A stretch of DNA of 64,000 nucleotides from Streptomyces abikoensis. Its GTDB lineage: Bacteria > Actinomycetota > Actinomycetes > Streptomycetales > Streptomycetaceae. Where the stretch lies: positions 62,001 to 126,000 of the forward strand of contig NZ_BMRT01000009.1 of the NCBI RefSeq assembly GCF_014648775.1. Direction: 5' to 3'. Positions 24,330-32,773 of this stretch are shown piece after piece. Each line of letters opens with the position of its first letter. Position 1 is the stretch's first letter. The notes under the pieces are model-generated. The model did not search any database. It was not told the origin of the DNA and saw only the letters and a list, made by a program, of their open reading frames with translations. A program made the position numbers and the translations under genes.

Positions 24330-25803
24330 TCCCCCAAGCGACGCGCGTACCCGCGGAGGGCTCGGCCTGCCGCTCGCGGCGCGCGGAGCCGAGGACGAAT
24401 ATGTCCGGCGCCCCGTCCAGGACGCCTCCGGAGGGATCGTCCGAACCGTCGCGGCGCACCACGTCCCGCTCGGGCTTGAGGATGTCCCGCACGACCAGCG
24501 CGCAGAGGTAGAGCGTGCCCAGCAGGTGGACGACGATCGCCAGTTGGTAGCCCTCCATCGGCAGCCCCTGGTGCTTGTCGCCGCTGCCGTTGTAGGCCAG
24601 GTAGAACCAGATGGCCAGGAAGTACAGGACCTCGCAGGACTGCCAGACCAGGAAGTCGCGCCACTTGGGCCGGGCCAGCGCGGCGAGCGGCACCAGCCAC
24701 AGCACGTACTGCGGCGAATAGACCTTGTTGACGAGGACGAACAGCGCCACCACCAGGAAGGCCAGCTGCGCGAGGCGCGGTCGCCTGGGGGCCCTCAGCG
24801 CGAGGGTGCCCAGGCCGAGGCAGCCGAGGATCATCAGCAGCGTCGCGTAGACGTTGACGTCGTTCAGCGGGTCGCCGGTGCGCTCGGAGATGAAGAGCCA
24901 GAGGGAGCCGAAGTCGACCGGCCGTTCCTGGCTGAAGGTGTAGAACTTCGCCCATCCCTCGCGGATGTGGAAGCCCGTGGCGTCATGGGTGAACATGAGC
25001 GGCAGATTCACCGCCAGCCAGGCGGCGACCGCGCCGCCCGCGGCGGTAAGGAAGGCCCGCGACCGCCCGGCCCGCCAGCACAGCACGAGCAGCGGCCCGA
25101 GCAGCAGCACGGGATACAGCTTCGCGGCGGCCGCCAGGCCGATCAGCAGGCCCGACAGCACCGTGCGCCCACGGGACCACATCAGCATGGCGGCGGCCGT
25201 CAGAGCGACCGCGAAGAGGTCCCAGTTGATGGTGGCCGTGAGCGCGAAGGCCGGGGCGAGGGCCACCAGCAGCGCGTCCCAGGGGCGGCGACGGTGCGTA
25301 CGGGCCACGCACACCACGATGACGGCCGTGCAGGCCAGCAGCATGCCGGCGTTCACGAACCAGTACAGCTGCTCGCGGTGCTGGAGGCTTCCGCCGCTCG
25401 GCGTGAACAGCGCCGCGACCTCCATGAACAGCCCCGTCAGGACCGGGTACTCCAGATAGTCCATGCCGCCGCCGACGGACTGGGGAATCCGGTCGAGGTA
25501 CGGGATGAGGCCCTGGTCGAAGCCCCGGCCGTTGTAGAGGTGCGGGATGTCGGAATAACAGGCGTGGGTGTACTGGGTGGTGGCGCCGAAGAACCAGCCG
25601 TGGTCGTAGCACGGCAGCTTCTGCACCATGCCGAGCGCGAACATCCCGATCGCCACGAGCGCGATCACCCGCACGGGTGTCCACCAGTGCGCACCGATCA
25701 GCGCACGCCGCCCCACCGGCCCGCCGATGAGCTCACTGCCGGCCGCGGCCACCTCGTCCTCGACGGTGGGCCGTACAAGCTGATCGTCCCGCGCGCTCCT
25801 CAT
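24310..25803 (-). CDS. Multi-pass membrane glycosyltransferase (GT87/mannosyltransferase-like)
   Basis: The 497-residue protein has about 11 hydrophobic helices with a large loop after the first helix (CYDHGWFFGATTQYTHACYSDIPHLYNGRGFDQG). It also has ATINWDLFAVALTAAAM and GLAAAAKLYPVLLLGPLL, typical of GT-C fold polyprenol-phosphate-mannose-dependent mannosyltransferases (GT87). The C-terminal ~60 residues are polar and cytoplasmic. It may glycosylate lipids or exported proteins. ATG 25803. It lies downstream of the PBP gene on the same strand, but a strong hairpin separates them. Confidence 0.8.
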   Translation of the reverse strand: MRSARDDQLVRPTVEDEVAAAGSELIGGPVGRRALIGAHWWTPVRVIALVAIGMFALGMVQKLPCYDHGWFFGATTQYTHACYSDIPHLYNGRGFDQGLIPYLDRIPQSVGGGMDYLEYPVLTGLFMEVAALFTPSGGSLQHREQLYWFVNAGMLLACTAVIVVCVARTHRRRPWDALLVALAPAFALTATINWDLFAVALTAAAMLMWSRGRTVLSGLLIGLAAAAKLYPVLLLGPLLVLCWRAGRSRAFLTAAGGAVAAWLAVNLPLMFTHDATGFHIREGWAKFYTFSQERPVDFGSLWLFISERTGDPLNDVNVYATLLMILGCLGLGTLALRAPRRPRLAQLAFLVVALFVLVNKVYSPQYVLWLVPLAALARPKWRDFLVWQSCEVLYFLAIWFYLAYNGSGDKHQGLPMEGYQLAIVVHLLGTLYLCALVVRDILKPERDVVRRDGSDDPSGGVLDGAPDIFVLGSARRERQAEPSAGTRVAWGTGSHDA

Positions 25804-25855
25804 GCCCTCATCCTGCCGTACCCGCCGTCACCCCCGCGGAGCCTGTGGACAACCG

Positions 25856-25891
25856 CGAGGGCCGCCCCGCGCGAACGCGGGACGGCCCTCG
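25856..25891 (-). terminator. Strong hairpin terminator after the PBP gene
   Basis: A 16-bp stem with one mismatch (arms 25856-25871 and 25876-25891) closed by a CGAA tetraloop lies 43 bases beyond the PBP stop. Just past it is a perfect DnaA box, TGTGGACAA, at 25844-25852. Confidence 0.85.
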
Positions 25892-25933
25892 AAAAGACGT
25901 GCTCAGACAGCCCGTGACGGATTCATACGATGA

Positions 25934-28582
25934 TCAGCCACCCGGTCCGCCGAACAGTCCGCCACCGCCGCCGCCCGGCGGGCGCTTGTTCCCGCTCGGC
26001 GACGGCGACTCGCCCGGATCCCCGGCGCCACCGTTGCCTCCGGGACCGCCCGAAGCGCCCCCGTCCTTGCCACCGGGGCCGCCGTTGTTCCCACCGTTGC
26101 CGCCGATCCGGCACTTGAAGTCGAACGGCCCGCAGGACCCGCTCGGGGAGGGGGAGGCGGACGGGGACTTCGACGGCGTCGCCGACGGCGAGACCGGGGC
26201 CGAGGGGGTCGTGGCCGGCACGGGGGTGGGGGAGGGACTGGCCCCGTCCCCGAACACCTTCTGCCCGATCGGCTGCGGCGGGTCGAACTGGAGCACCGGC
26301 TTGCCCTTGAGCGCTTCGGTCATGTAGTCCGCCCAGATCTCCGCCGGGAACGAGGCGCCGTGAATGGTGGGCTGGCCGCCCACACCGCGCATCGACAGGA
26401 ACTCCTGGTTCTTGGCGTTGGGGTCGACACGGTACATGCCGATCGCCGTCGACAGCTGCGGGGTGTAGCCCGCGAACCAGGCGGAGCGGTTGCCGTCGGT
26501 CGTACCCGTCTTGCCCGCCACCGGGCGGTCACCGAGCTTGGCCTTGGTGCCGGTGCCCGACTCCACGACGGTCTTGAGCACGTCGGTGACGTTGTTGGCG
26601 ACGTTGGAGTCGAAGGCCTGGGCGCTCTTCTCCTCGTGCTCGTAGGCCGGCTTGCCGTCCTTCTCGACCTTCGTCACCGAGTAGGGGTCGACCTGCTTGC
26701 CGCTGGCCGCGAACGTCGCGTAGGCGCCGGCCAGCCGGATGGCGCTGGGCGCCGATGTGCCCAGCGAGAAGGTCGGGGTCAGCGAGGCGAGCTGGTCCTT
26801 GTCCAGGCCGGCCTTGAGCGCGGCCTCCTGCACCAGGTCGGTGCCCACGTCCATGCCGAGCTGGATGTAGGGGGTGTTCACCGAGAACTGCATGGCCGTG
26901 CGGAGGGTGACGAGACCCTTGTCCTCGTCACCGTCGTTCGGCTGGTGCCATTCCTTGCCGTCCTGGTCGTGCCAGACGGTGCCGTTGTAGGTCCGCAGGG
27001 TCACCTTGTTGTTGCCGTTGTAGACGCTCTCCGGCGAGACGAGGGTGCGCTGGCTGTCGCTCTGCTTCGGGCCGAGCGCCGGGTTGCGCTTGCCGTGCGT
27101 CATCGCCGCGGCCAGCACGAACGGCTTGAACGTCGAGCCGACCTGGACACCGGTGTAGTCGGCGTTGTTGGTGAAGTGCTCCAGCGCGTTCTCGCCGCCG
27201 TAGATGGCGACGATCTTGCCGGTCTTGGGCTCCACCGAGGCGCCGCCGAACTGGACGAACTGGTCGACGTCGCGCACCTTCGGCTTGATGTTCGCCTTGC
27301 GCACCTCCTCGACCGACTTCGACAGCGCGTCCACCTTGTCCCGGTCGAACGTCGTGTAGATCTGGTAGCCGCCCTTGTCCAGCTCCGCCTTGCTGATCTT
27401 GGAGTGGGCGACGATGTAGTTGTCGGCGAGGTCGGTGAGGTAGCCGATCTGGCCGGCGCGGTTGGTCGCGGGCTTCGGCTTCTGCACCTTGGGGAAGCCC
27501 GCCGCGACCCACTTGTCGCGGTCGGGGGCCTGCATGCGGCCGACCTGGACCTCGCGGTCGAGCGTCCACTTCCAGCGGTCGGTGGCACGCTTGAGGTTCT
27601 TCTCCGGCGTCGCCGCCGGGCCCTGGCCGCCGTACGGGTCGTAGAGGTTCGGGCCGTTCAGGGTGGCGGACAGGAACGCGCTCTCGCTGGGCGTCAGGTC
27701 CGCGCAGTCCTTGTCGAAGTACGCCCGCGCCGCGGCCTGGATGCCGTAGGCGCCGCGCCCGTAGTAGGCCGTGTTGAGGTAGCCGGCCAGGATGTCCTTC
27801 TTGTCCTGGGTGGCTCCGACCTTGACCGAGATGAGCAGCTCGGTGATCTTGCGCTTGAGCGTCTGCTCCTGGCTCAGATAGGTGTTCTTCACGAACTGCT
27901 GGGTGATGGTCGAGCCGCTCTGCGTCTCACCGCCCTGCGCCATCTTCACGACGGCTCGGGCGATACCCATGGGGTCGACGCCCATGTCCTGCTCGAAGCT
28001 GGCGTTCTCCGCGGAGATCACCGCGTTCTGCATGGCGAGGGGGATCTGGGAGATCGGCACGATCTGGCGGTTGAGACTGCCGCCGCCCGCGACGACCATC
28101 TGTTTGCCGTCGGCCCAGTAATAAACGTTCTTCTGGACCACGGCGGCCTTCTGCGCGCTCGGCACCTGCACCACCGCGAGCGCGATCCCGACGCTGCCGA
28201 GGATCAGGCCCACGAACGAGACGATCAGACCCGCGGTGAGCTTCCAGGAAGGCAGCCAGCGCCGGAACCCGGTCTTGCCCGCACGCGGGTAGTCGATGAG
28301 CCGCTTGGCGCCGGACCGGCCGCCGTCCCGGCGTCCGCGCCCCCCGGGCCCCTGCTCGGGGGGGCGTCTGCGCCCGCCCGGCCCGCCGGCGCCGCCGGGC
28401 GGGGCACCGCGACGGGCCCCCGGCCGGCTGCCGTGCGGAGGCTCACCGCGGCCGGAGCCGGGCGGGGCCGAGTGGGTGGATGGTGCTGCGCGACGGCCTG
28501 GCGTCGGCTGCTGGGCCGCGCGACGGGCCGCGGCTCGTCCGCCGCCCTGAGGCTGCGGCGGCTTGCGGCGGTGCTCGCTCAT
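25934..28582 (-). CDS. Class A (bifunctional) penicillin-binding protein
   Basis: The 882-residue protein has a cytoplasmic, Pro/Arg/Gly-rich N-terminus of about 110 residues, then one membrane anchor. A GT51 glycosyltransferase domain follows (catalytic Glu in ISAENASFEQDMGVD; GSTITQQFVKNTYL). The transpeptidase domain has SxxK VGSTFKPF, SxN SVN and KTG AGKTGTTDG. A long Pro/Ser and Gly-rich tail ends at GGLFGGPGG. It polymerises and cross-links peptidoglycan outside the membrane. The start at 28582 is the ATG with GAGGAG about 13 bases upstream; the longer frame to 28747 is non-coding in character. Confidence 0.93.
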   Translation of the reverse strand: MSEHRRKPPQPQGGGRAAARRAAQQPTPGRRAAPSTHSAPPGSGRGEPPHGSRPGARRGAPPGGAGGPGGRRRPPEQGPGGRGRRDGGRSGAKRLIDYPRAGKTGFRRWLPSWKLTAGLIVSFVGLILGSVGIALAVVQVPSAQKAAVVQKNVYYWADGKQMVVAGGGSLNRQIVPISQIPLAMQNAVISAENASFEQDMGVDPMGIARAVVKMAQGGETQSGSTITQQFVKNTYLSQEQTLKRKITELLISVKVGATQDKKDILAGYLNTAYYGRGAYGIQAAARAYFDKDCADLTPSESAFLSATLNGPNLYDPYGGQGPAATPEKNLKRATDRWKWTLDREVQVGRMQAPDRDKWVAAGFPKVQKPKPATNRAGQIGYLTDLADNYIVAHSKISKAELDKGGYQIYTTFDRDKVDALSKSVEEVRKANIKPKVRDVDQFVQFGGASVEPKTGKIVAIYGGENALEHFTNNADYTGVQVGSTFKPFVLAAAMTHGKRNPALGPKQSDSQRTLVSPESVYNGNNKVTLRTYNGTVWHDQDGKEWHQPNDGDEDKGLVTLRTAMQFSVNTPYIQLGMDVGTDLVQEAALKAGLDKDQLASLTPTFSLGTSAPSAIRLAGAYATFAASGKQVDPYSVTKVEKDGKPAYEHEEKSAQAFDSNVANNVTDVLKTVVESGTGTKAKLGDRPVAGKTGTTDGNRSAWFAGYTPQLSTAIGMYRVDPNAKNQEFLSMRGVGGQPTIHGASFPAEIWADYMTEALKGKPVLQFDPPQPIGQKVFGDGASPSPTPVPATTPSAPVSPSATPSKSPSASPSPSGSCGPFDFKCRIGGNGGNNGGPGGKDGGASGGPGGNGGAGDPGESPSPSGNKRPPGGGGGGLFGGPGG

Positions 28583-28976
28583 CGAACGAATACTCCTCGG
28601 GCAGGCGCTATCGCCTGACAGCGGCAGGGTGGCTTGCGTTCCCCCCGACGTGCGACCTCCATGCCCCCCTGACCGGTGGGCCGCACTGCGTACAGGTCCA
28701 GGACGTCTGTGGGCGTCACCCGGTTCCCTGTGGTCTGCATGGCGCACAGACTACGCACGGCCAAATCCAGCCCACTGCGGATGTTCACTCCAAATCAGGC
28801 CGCTTGTGTCCCACGAATCAGTGATGTGACCTCGTTCACCGTGCCCCCCCTTGTCGTTGGTGATCGTCCGTTCTATCGTCTGGATGTATCGAGTCGATAC
28901 ATCAGCTCGCCATAAGGGACCAATAAGGATTTAGGGATCACAAGGAACTAGGCTGTGGGCGACAAGGAGGCGACAT
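28583..28976. promoter_or_regulatory. PBP/padR divergent region
   Basis: In this 394-base gene-free region the right half is AT-richer and carries the 19-base palindrome at 28884-28902 and the RBS of padR. The left half holds the PBP promoter and a small AGGCG/CGCCT hairpin near 28603. No gene is visible. Confidence 0.6.
28884..28902. promoter_or_regulatory. Perfect palindrome ATGTATCGA-G-TCGATACAT, candidate PadR operator
   Basis: This 9+1+9 perfect palindrome lies 75 bases upstream of the padR start. The ATGT...ACAT ends recall PadR-family operators, which usually sit in the regulator's own promoter. It is in an otherwise plain intergenic region, so autoregulation is likely. Confidence 0.75.
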
Positions 28977-29564
28977 ATGAGCAGACGCTCCGGCATCCTC
29001 GAGTTCGCCGTCCTCGGCCTGCTCCGCGAAGCCCCGATGCACGGCTACGAGCTGCGCAAGAGGCTCAACACCTCGCTCGGGGTGTTCCGCGCGTTCAGCT
29101 ACGGCTCCCTGTATCCCTGCCTGAAGTCCCTCGTGGCGAACGGCTGGCTGATCGAGGAACCCGGAAGCTCCCCGGAGGACGCCCGCGCGGCGTCACTGGC
29201 CGGACGACGGGCGAAGATCGTCTACCGCCTCACGGCGGAGGGCAAGGAGCACTTCGAGGAGCTCCTCGCCCACACCGGCCCGGACGCGTGGGAGGACGAG
29301 CATTTCGCCGCCCGCTTCGCGTTCTTCGGGCAGACCTCGCGGGATGTACGGATGCGGGTGCTGGAAGGCCGCCGCAGCCGGCTGGAGGAGCGTCTCGAGA
29401 AGATGCGCGCCTCCCTGGCCCGTACGCGGGAACGGCTGGACGACTACACCCTCGAGCTGCAGCGCCACGGCATGGAGTCCGTGGAGCGCGAGGTTCGCTG
29501 GCTGAACGAGCTGATCGAGAGCGAGCGGGCCGGGCGTGACAAACGCCCCGGCCCGGATCAGTGA
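28977..29564 (+). CDS. PadR-family transcriptional regulator
   Basis: The 195-residue regulator has a winged HTH: LEFAVLGLLREAPMHGYELRKRL and FSYGSLYPCLKSLVANGWL are PadR signatures. A C-terminal helical dimerisation domain follows (~100-185), of the longer PadR subfamily. ATG 28977 follows AAGGAGG. A perfect palindrome lies upstream. The inositol-phosphate synthase gene follows after 48 bases on the same strand, an arrangement conserved in Streptomyces (from memory), so it may control inositol synthesis. Confidence 0.93.
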   Translation: MSRRSGILEFAVLGLLREAPMHGYELRKRLNTSLGVFRAFSYGSLYPCLKSLVANGWLIEEPGSSPEDARAASLAGRRAKIVYRLTAEGKEHFEELLAHTGPDAWEDEHFAARFAFFGQTSRDVRMRVLEGRRSRLEERLEKMRASLARTRERLDDYTLELQRHGMESVEREVRWLNELIESERAGRDKRPGPDQ

Positions 29565-29612
29565 GCTCTGCACCCGCAGAGCTACGTCGAGTACAAACAG
29601 GGAGCAACCGGA

Positions 29613-30695
29613 ATGGGTTCGGTTCGCGTAGCGATCGTCGGTGTGGGCAACTGCGCCGCCTCGCTGGTGCAGGGCGTCGAGTACTACAAGGACGCCGACC
29701 CGAACGGCCGCGTGCCGGGTCTGATGCACGTGCAGTTCGGCGACTACCACGTGCGTGACGTCGAGTTCGTGGCCGCTTTCGACGTCGACGCGAAGAAGGT
29801 CGGGCTGGACCTCGCCGACGCCATCGGCGCCAGCGAGAACAACACCATCAAGATCTGCGACGTGCCGCCCACCGGCGTCACCGTCCAGCGCGGCCACACC
29901 CTCGACGGCCTGGGCAAGTACTACCGCCAGACCATCGAGGAGTCCGCCGAGGCCCCCGTCGACGTCGTCCAGGTCCTCAAGGACAAGCAGGTCGACGTCC
30001 TGGTCTGCTACCTGCCGGTCGGCTCCGAGGACGCCGCCAAGTTCTACGCCCAGTGCGCCATCGACGCCAAGGTCGGCTTCGTCAACGCCCTCCCGGTCTT
30101 CATCGCCGGCACCAAGGAGTGGGCGGACAAGTTCACCGAGGCGGGCGTCCCGATCGTCGGCGACGACATCAAGTCCCAGGTCGGCGCCACCATCACCCAC
30201 CGCGTGATGGCCAAGCTGTTCGAGGACCGCGGCGTCATCCTCGACCGCACGATGCAGCTGAACGTCGGCGGCAACATGGACTTCAAGAACATGCTCGAGC
30301 GCGAGCGCCTGGAGTCCAAGAAGATCTCCAAGACGCAGGCCGTCACCTCCCAGATCCCCGACCGCGACCTGGGCGAGAAGAACGTCCACATCGGCCCCTC
30401 GGACTACGTGGCCTGGCTGGACGACCGCAAGTGGGCCTACGTGCGCCTCGAGGGCCGCGCGTTCGGTGACGTTCCGCTGAACCTGGAGTACAAGCTCGAG
30501 GTCTGGGACTCCCCGAACTCCGCCGGTGTCATCATCGACGCCCTGCGCGCCGCGAAGATCGCCAAGGACCGGGGCATCGGTGGCCCGATCCTCTCCGCCT
30601 CCTCGTACTTCATGAAGTCGCCGCCGGTGCAGTACTTCGACGACGAGGCCCGCGAGAACGTCGAGAAGTTCATCAAGGGCGAGGTCGAGCGCTAA
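29613..30695 (+). CDS. ino1: Inositol-3-phosphate synthase
   Basis: The 360-residue actinobacterial form begins MGSVRVAIVGVGNCAASLVQGVEYY (NAD-binding Rossmann), with VDVLVCYLPVGSE, GDDIKSQVGATITHR and LNVGGNMDFKNML of the active site. It converts glucose-6-phosphate to inositol-3-phosphate using NAD. The product is needed for phosphatidylinositol and mycothiol in actinomycetes. ATG 29613 follows GGGAGC. Codon choice is highly biased to C/G, consistent with good expression. A perfect hairpin ends the transcript. Confidence 0.96.
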   Translation: MGSVRVAIVGVGNCAASLVQGVEYYKDADPNGRVPGLMHVQFGDYHVRDVEFVAAFDVDAKKVGLDLADAIGASENNTIKICDVPPTGVTVQRGHTLDGLGKYYRQTIEESAEAPVDVVQVLKDKQVDVLVCYLPVGSEDAAKFYAQCAIDAKVGFVNALPVFIAGTKEWADKFTEAGVPIVGDDIKSQVGATITHRVMAKLFEDRGVILDRTMQLNVGGNMDFKNMLERERLESKKISKTQAVTSQIPDRDLGEKNVHIGPSDYVAWLDDRKWAYVRLEGRAFGDVPLNLEYKLEVWDSPNSAGVIIDALRAAKIAKDRGIGGPILSASSYFMKSPPVQYFDDEARENVEKFIKGEVER

Positions 30696-30739
30696 AGGCG
30701 CCGACCGGGCACCGCACACGGGCCCGCTCCGCTCGACCG

Positions 30740-30770
30740 CAGGTCCCCGGGTAATCCGCCCGGGGACCTG
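30740..30770 (+). terminator. Hairpin terminator of padR-ino1
   Basis: A perfect 12-bp stem CAGGTCCCCGGG / CCCGGGGACCTG with a 7-base loop, followed by the T-rich TGCGTTGTGT, 45 bases after the ino1 stop. Confidence 0.88.
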
Positions 30771-30793
30771 TGCGTTGTGTGAGGCTGTGGACC

Positions 30794-32062
30794 ATGCCCG
30801 TTGTGCGTGATCTTCGCGTCCTGCTCCAGTTGGGCGATTTCCGCCGGCTGTTGGCAGTACGGCTGCTCTCCCAGGCGGCCGACGGCGTCTACCAGGTCGC
30901 GCTCGCCGCGTACGTCGTCTTCTCCCCCGAGAAGCAGACCTCCCCCGCCGCCATCGCCTCGGCCATGGCCGTGCTCCTGCTCCCCTATTCGCTGCTGGGC
31001 CCCTTCGCCGGCGTCCTGCTCGACCGCTGGAGCCGCCGCCAGGTACTGCTCCACGGCAATCTCCTCCGCGCCGCGCTGGCCACGGTGACCGCCCTGCTCA
31101 TCGTCGGCGGGGTGCCCGACCGGCTCTTCTACGCCTCCGCGCTCTCCGTCACCGCCGTCAACCGCTTCGTCCTCGCCGGCCTCTCGGCGTCCCTGCCACG
31201 CGTCGTCGACTCCCCCGAGCGCCTGGTCATGGCCAACGCCCTCGCCCCGACCGCCGGTACGCTCGCGGCGACCGCGGGCGGCGGCCTCGCCTTCGCCGTC
31301 CGGCTCGCCCCTCCGGAGGGCACCGCCGACGACGCGTCGGTCGTCCTCCTCGGTGCCGTCCTCTATCTCTGCGCCGCGCTCTGCTCGTTGCGCATGCCCA
31401 TCGGCCTGCTGGGGCCGGACGCCTCGGCGCCCCGGGTCCGGCTGCGCACGGCGCTGGCCGTCTCCGCCCGGGGCCTGGTCGACGGGCTCCGCCATCTGAA
31501 CGAGCGACGCGTGGCCGCCCGGGCCCTGGCGGCGATGGCGCTGCTGCGCTTCTGCTACGGCGCGCTGACGGTGATGCTGCTGATGCTCTGCCGGTACGCC
31601 TGGTCCGGGGGCGGTCCCGGCGGTCTGGTCCTGCTCGGCTACGCCGTGGTCGCCTCGGGGGCCGGCTTCTTCGCCGCGGCCGTCATCACCCCGTGGGCGG
31701 TCGGCCGGGTGGGGCGGCTGGGCTGGCTGGTGAGCTGCGCCGCGGCCGCGGCGGTCCTGGAACCCGCGCTCGGCCTGCCCTTCGAGCTCGCTCCCATGCT
31801 GATCGCCGCCTTCGTCCTGGGGCTCACCACCCAGAGCGCCAAGATCGTCACGGACACGGTGGTCCAGGCGTCGGTCGACGACGCCTTCCGGGGGAGGGTC
31901 TTCTCCCTCTACGACGTCCTCTTCAACGTCGCCTTCGTGGGCGCGGCGGCGGTGGCCGCGCTGGTGCTGCCACCGGACGGACGGTCGCCCGCGCTGGTGA
32001 TCGGGGTGGCCCTCATCTACGCGGCGATTGCTTCTGCTTTGGCTGGATTTCGTCGCAGCTAA
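30794..32062 (+). CDS. MFS transporter
   Basis: The 422-residue protein has about 12 hydrophobic helices. The region LLDRWSRRQVLLHGNLLRA matches the loop 2-3 signature of MFS exporters of the enterobactin-exporter/antibiotic-efflux type. The substrate is unknown. ATG 30794 is chosen over the upstream frame start at 30770, which overlaps the terminator. The neighbouring genes give no substrate hint. Confidence 0.85.
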   Translation: MPVVRDLRVLLQLGDFRRLLAVRLLSQAADGVYQVALAAYVVFSPEKQTSPAAIASAMAVLLLPYSLLGPFAGVLLDRWSRRQVLLHGNLLRAALATVTALLIVGGVPDRLFYASALSVTAVNRFVLAGLSASLPRVVDSPERLVMANALAPTAGTLAATAGGGLAFAVRLAPPEGTADDASVVLLGAVLYLCAALCSLRMPIGLLGPDASAPRVRLRTALAVSARGLVDGLRHLNERRVAARALAAMALLRFCYGALTVMLLMLCRYAWSGGGPGGLVLLGYAVVASGAGFFAAAVITPWAVGRVGRLGWLVSCAAAAAVLEPALGLPFELAPMLIAAFVLGLTTQSAKIVTDTVVQASVDDAFRGRVFSLYDVLFNVAFVGAAAVAALVLPPDGRSPALVIGVALIYAAIASALAGFRRS

Positions 32063-32173
32063 CTATTACATCAAGGCCACAGCATGCCGCTGAACTGCGG
32101 GAATGTCATGGACACGGGATAACTTACGGGCGGCGTCCGCCGACCGAAAACCACCGTTCCCGAAGGGGTCTCC

Positions 32174-32695
32174 GTGACCACTCCGCCGCCCCACCAGAAC
32201 CCGTACGGCCCGCAGGGCGGTGCCCCCTACGGCCAGCAGCCGCCCGCGCCCTATGGTCAGCCGGGCCCGTACGGCCAGCAGCCCGGCCAGCCGGCGCCCC
32301 CGCCGTACGGTCAGCAGCCGGGCGGTTGGGGTGGCGCGCCGACGCCTCCGCCGGCCCCCTCCAGGGGCAAGAAGATCGGCAAGAAGATCGGGAGCATCGT
32401 TCTCAGCGTCCTGGTCCTCACGGGCATCTACATCGCCAAGGACATGATCACGAGCGACGACACCACCGTGCTGGAGGTCGGCGACTGCCTTCAGAACAAG
32501 GGCACGAACTCCAAGCCGGACATCAAGAAGGTCGACTGCACCGACAGCAAGGCCAGCCACAAGGTGCTCAAGAAGGTCGACGGCTCCACGCTGTACACCC
32601 TCGCCTGCAACAACGTCGAGGGCACCACGGCGGCACTCACCTGGGAGGAGCGCGCCGACAAGTTCACGCTCTGCCTGGGCGACAACAAGAAGTAG
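32174..32695 (+). CDS. LppU-like membrane-anchored protein with Pro/Gln/Gly-rich N-terminus
   Basis: The 173-residue protein has a 65-residue cytoplasmic leader rich in PYGQQP repeats, one transmembrane helix (~75-92) and an extracellular domain of about 80 residues containing Cys residues (VGDCLQN, VDCTDSKASHKVLK, LACNN, FTLCLGDNKK) likely to form disulfides. The VGDCL...DC...C pattern recalls the LppU/DUF4190-linked septum-formation family. Function is unknown. GTG 32174 follows AAGGGG. A 42-base palindrome carrying a parS site follows the stop. Confidence 0.8.
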   Translation: MTTPPPHQNPYGPQGGAPYGQQPPAPYGQPGPYGQQPGQPAPPPYGQQPGGWGGAPTPPPAPSRGKKIGKKIGSIVLSVLVLTGIYIAKDMITSDDTTVLEVGDCLQNKGTNSKPDIKKVDCTDSKASHKVLKKVDGSTLYTLACNNVEGTTAALTWEERADKFTLCLGDNKK

Positions 32696-32715
32696 CGGGC
32701 GGCTCGGCCCGGATA

Positions 32716-32757
32716 TGAGCAGGGGCGGTGTTTCACGTGAAACACCGCCCCTGCTCA
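32716..32757. terminator. 42-base perfect palindrome with parS at its centre
   Basis: Positions 32716-32736 and 32737-32757 are exact inverse complements (21-bp arms, no loop). The centre is GTTTCACGTGAAAC. It lies between the convergent LppU-like gene and cca, and can fold as a bidirectional terminator hairpin in RNA while presenting parS in DNA. Confidence 0.85.
32730..32743. promoter_or_regulatory. parS: parS site 1
   Basis: A perfect GTTTCACGTGAAAC, the ParB-binding centromere site of Streptomyces (established). It is intergenic, at the centre of the 42-base palindrome. Confidence 0.95.
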
Positions 32758-32758
32758 C

Positions 32759-32772
32759 GTTTCACGTGAAAC
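32759..32772. promoter_or_regulatory. parS: parS site 2
   Basis: A perfect GTTTCACGTGAAAC, 29 bases from site 1 and ending one base before the cca stop codon (32774-32776). Confidence 0.95.
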
Positions 32773-32773
32773 A

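Noticed and set aside
21353..24955. A 1200-codon - strand open frame
   Set aside because: It lies antisense to FemX and the racemase-like gene and has shadow composition (His/Arg/Gly-rich).
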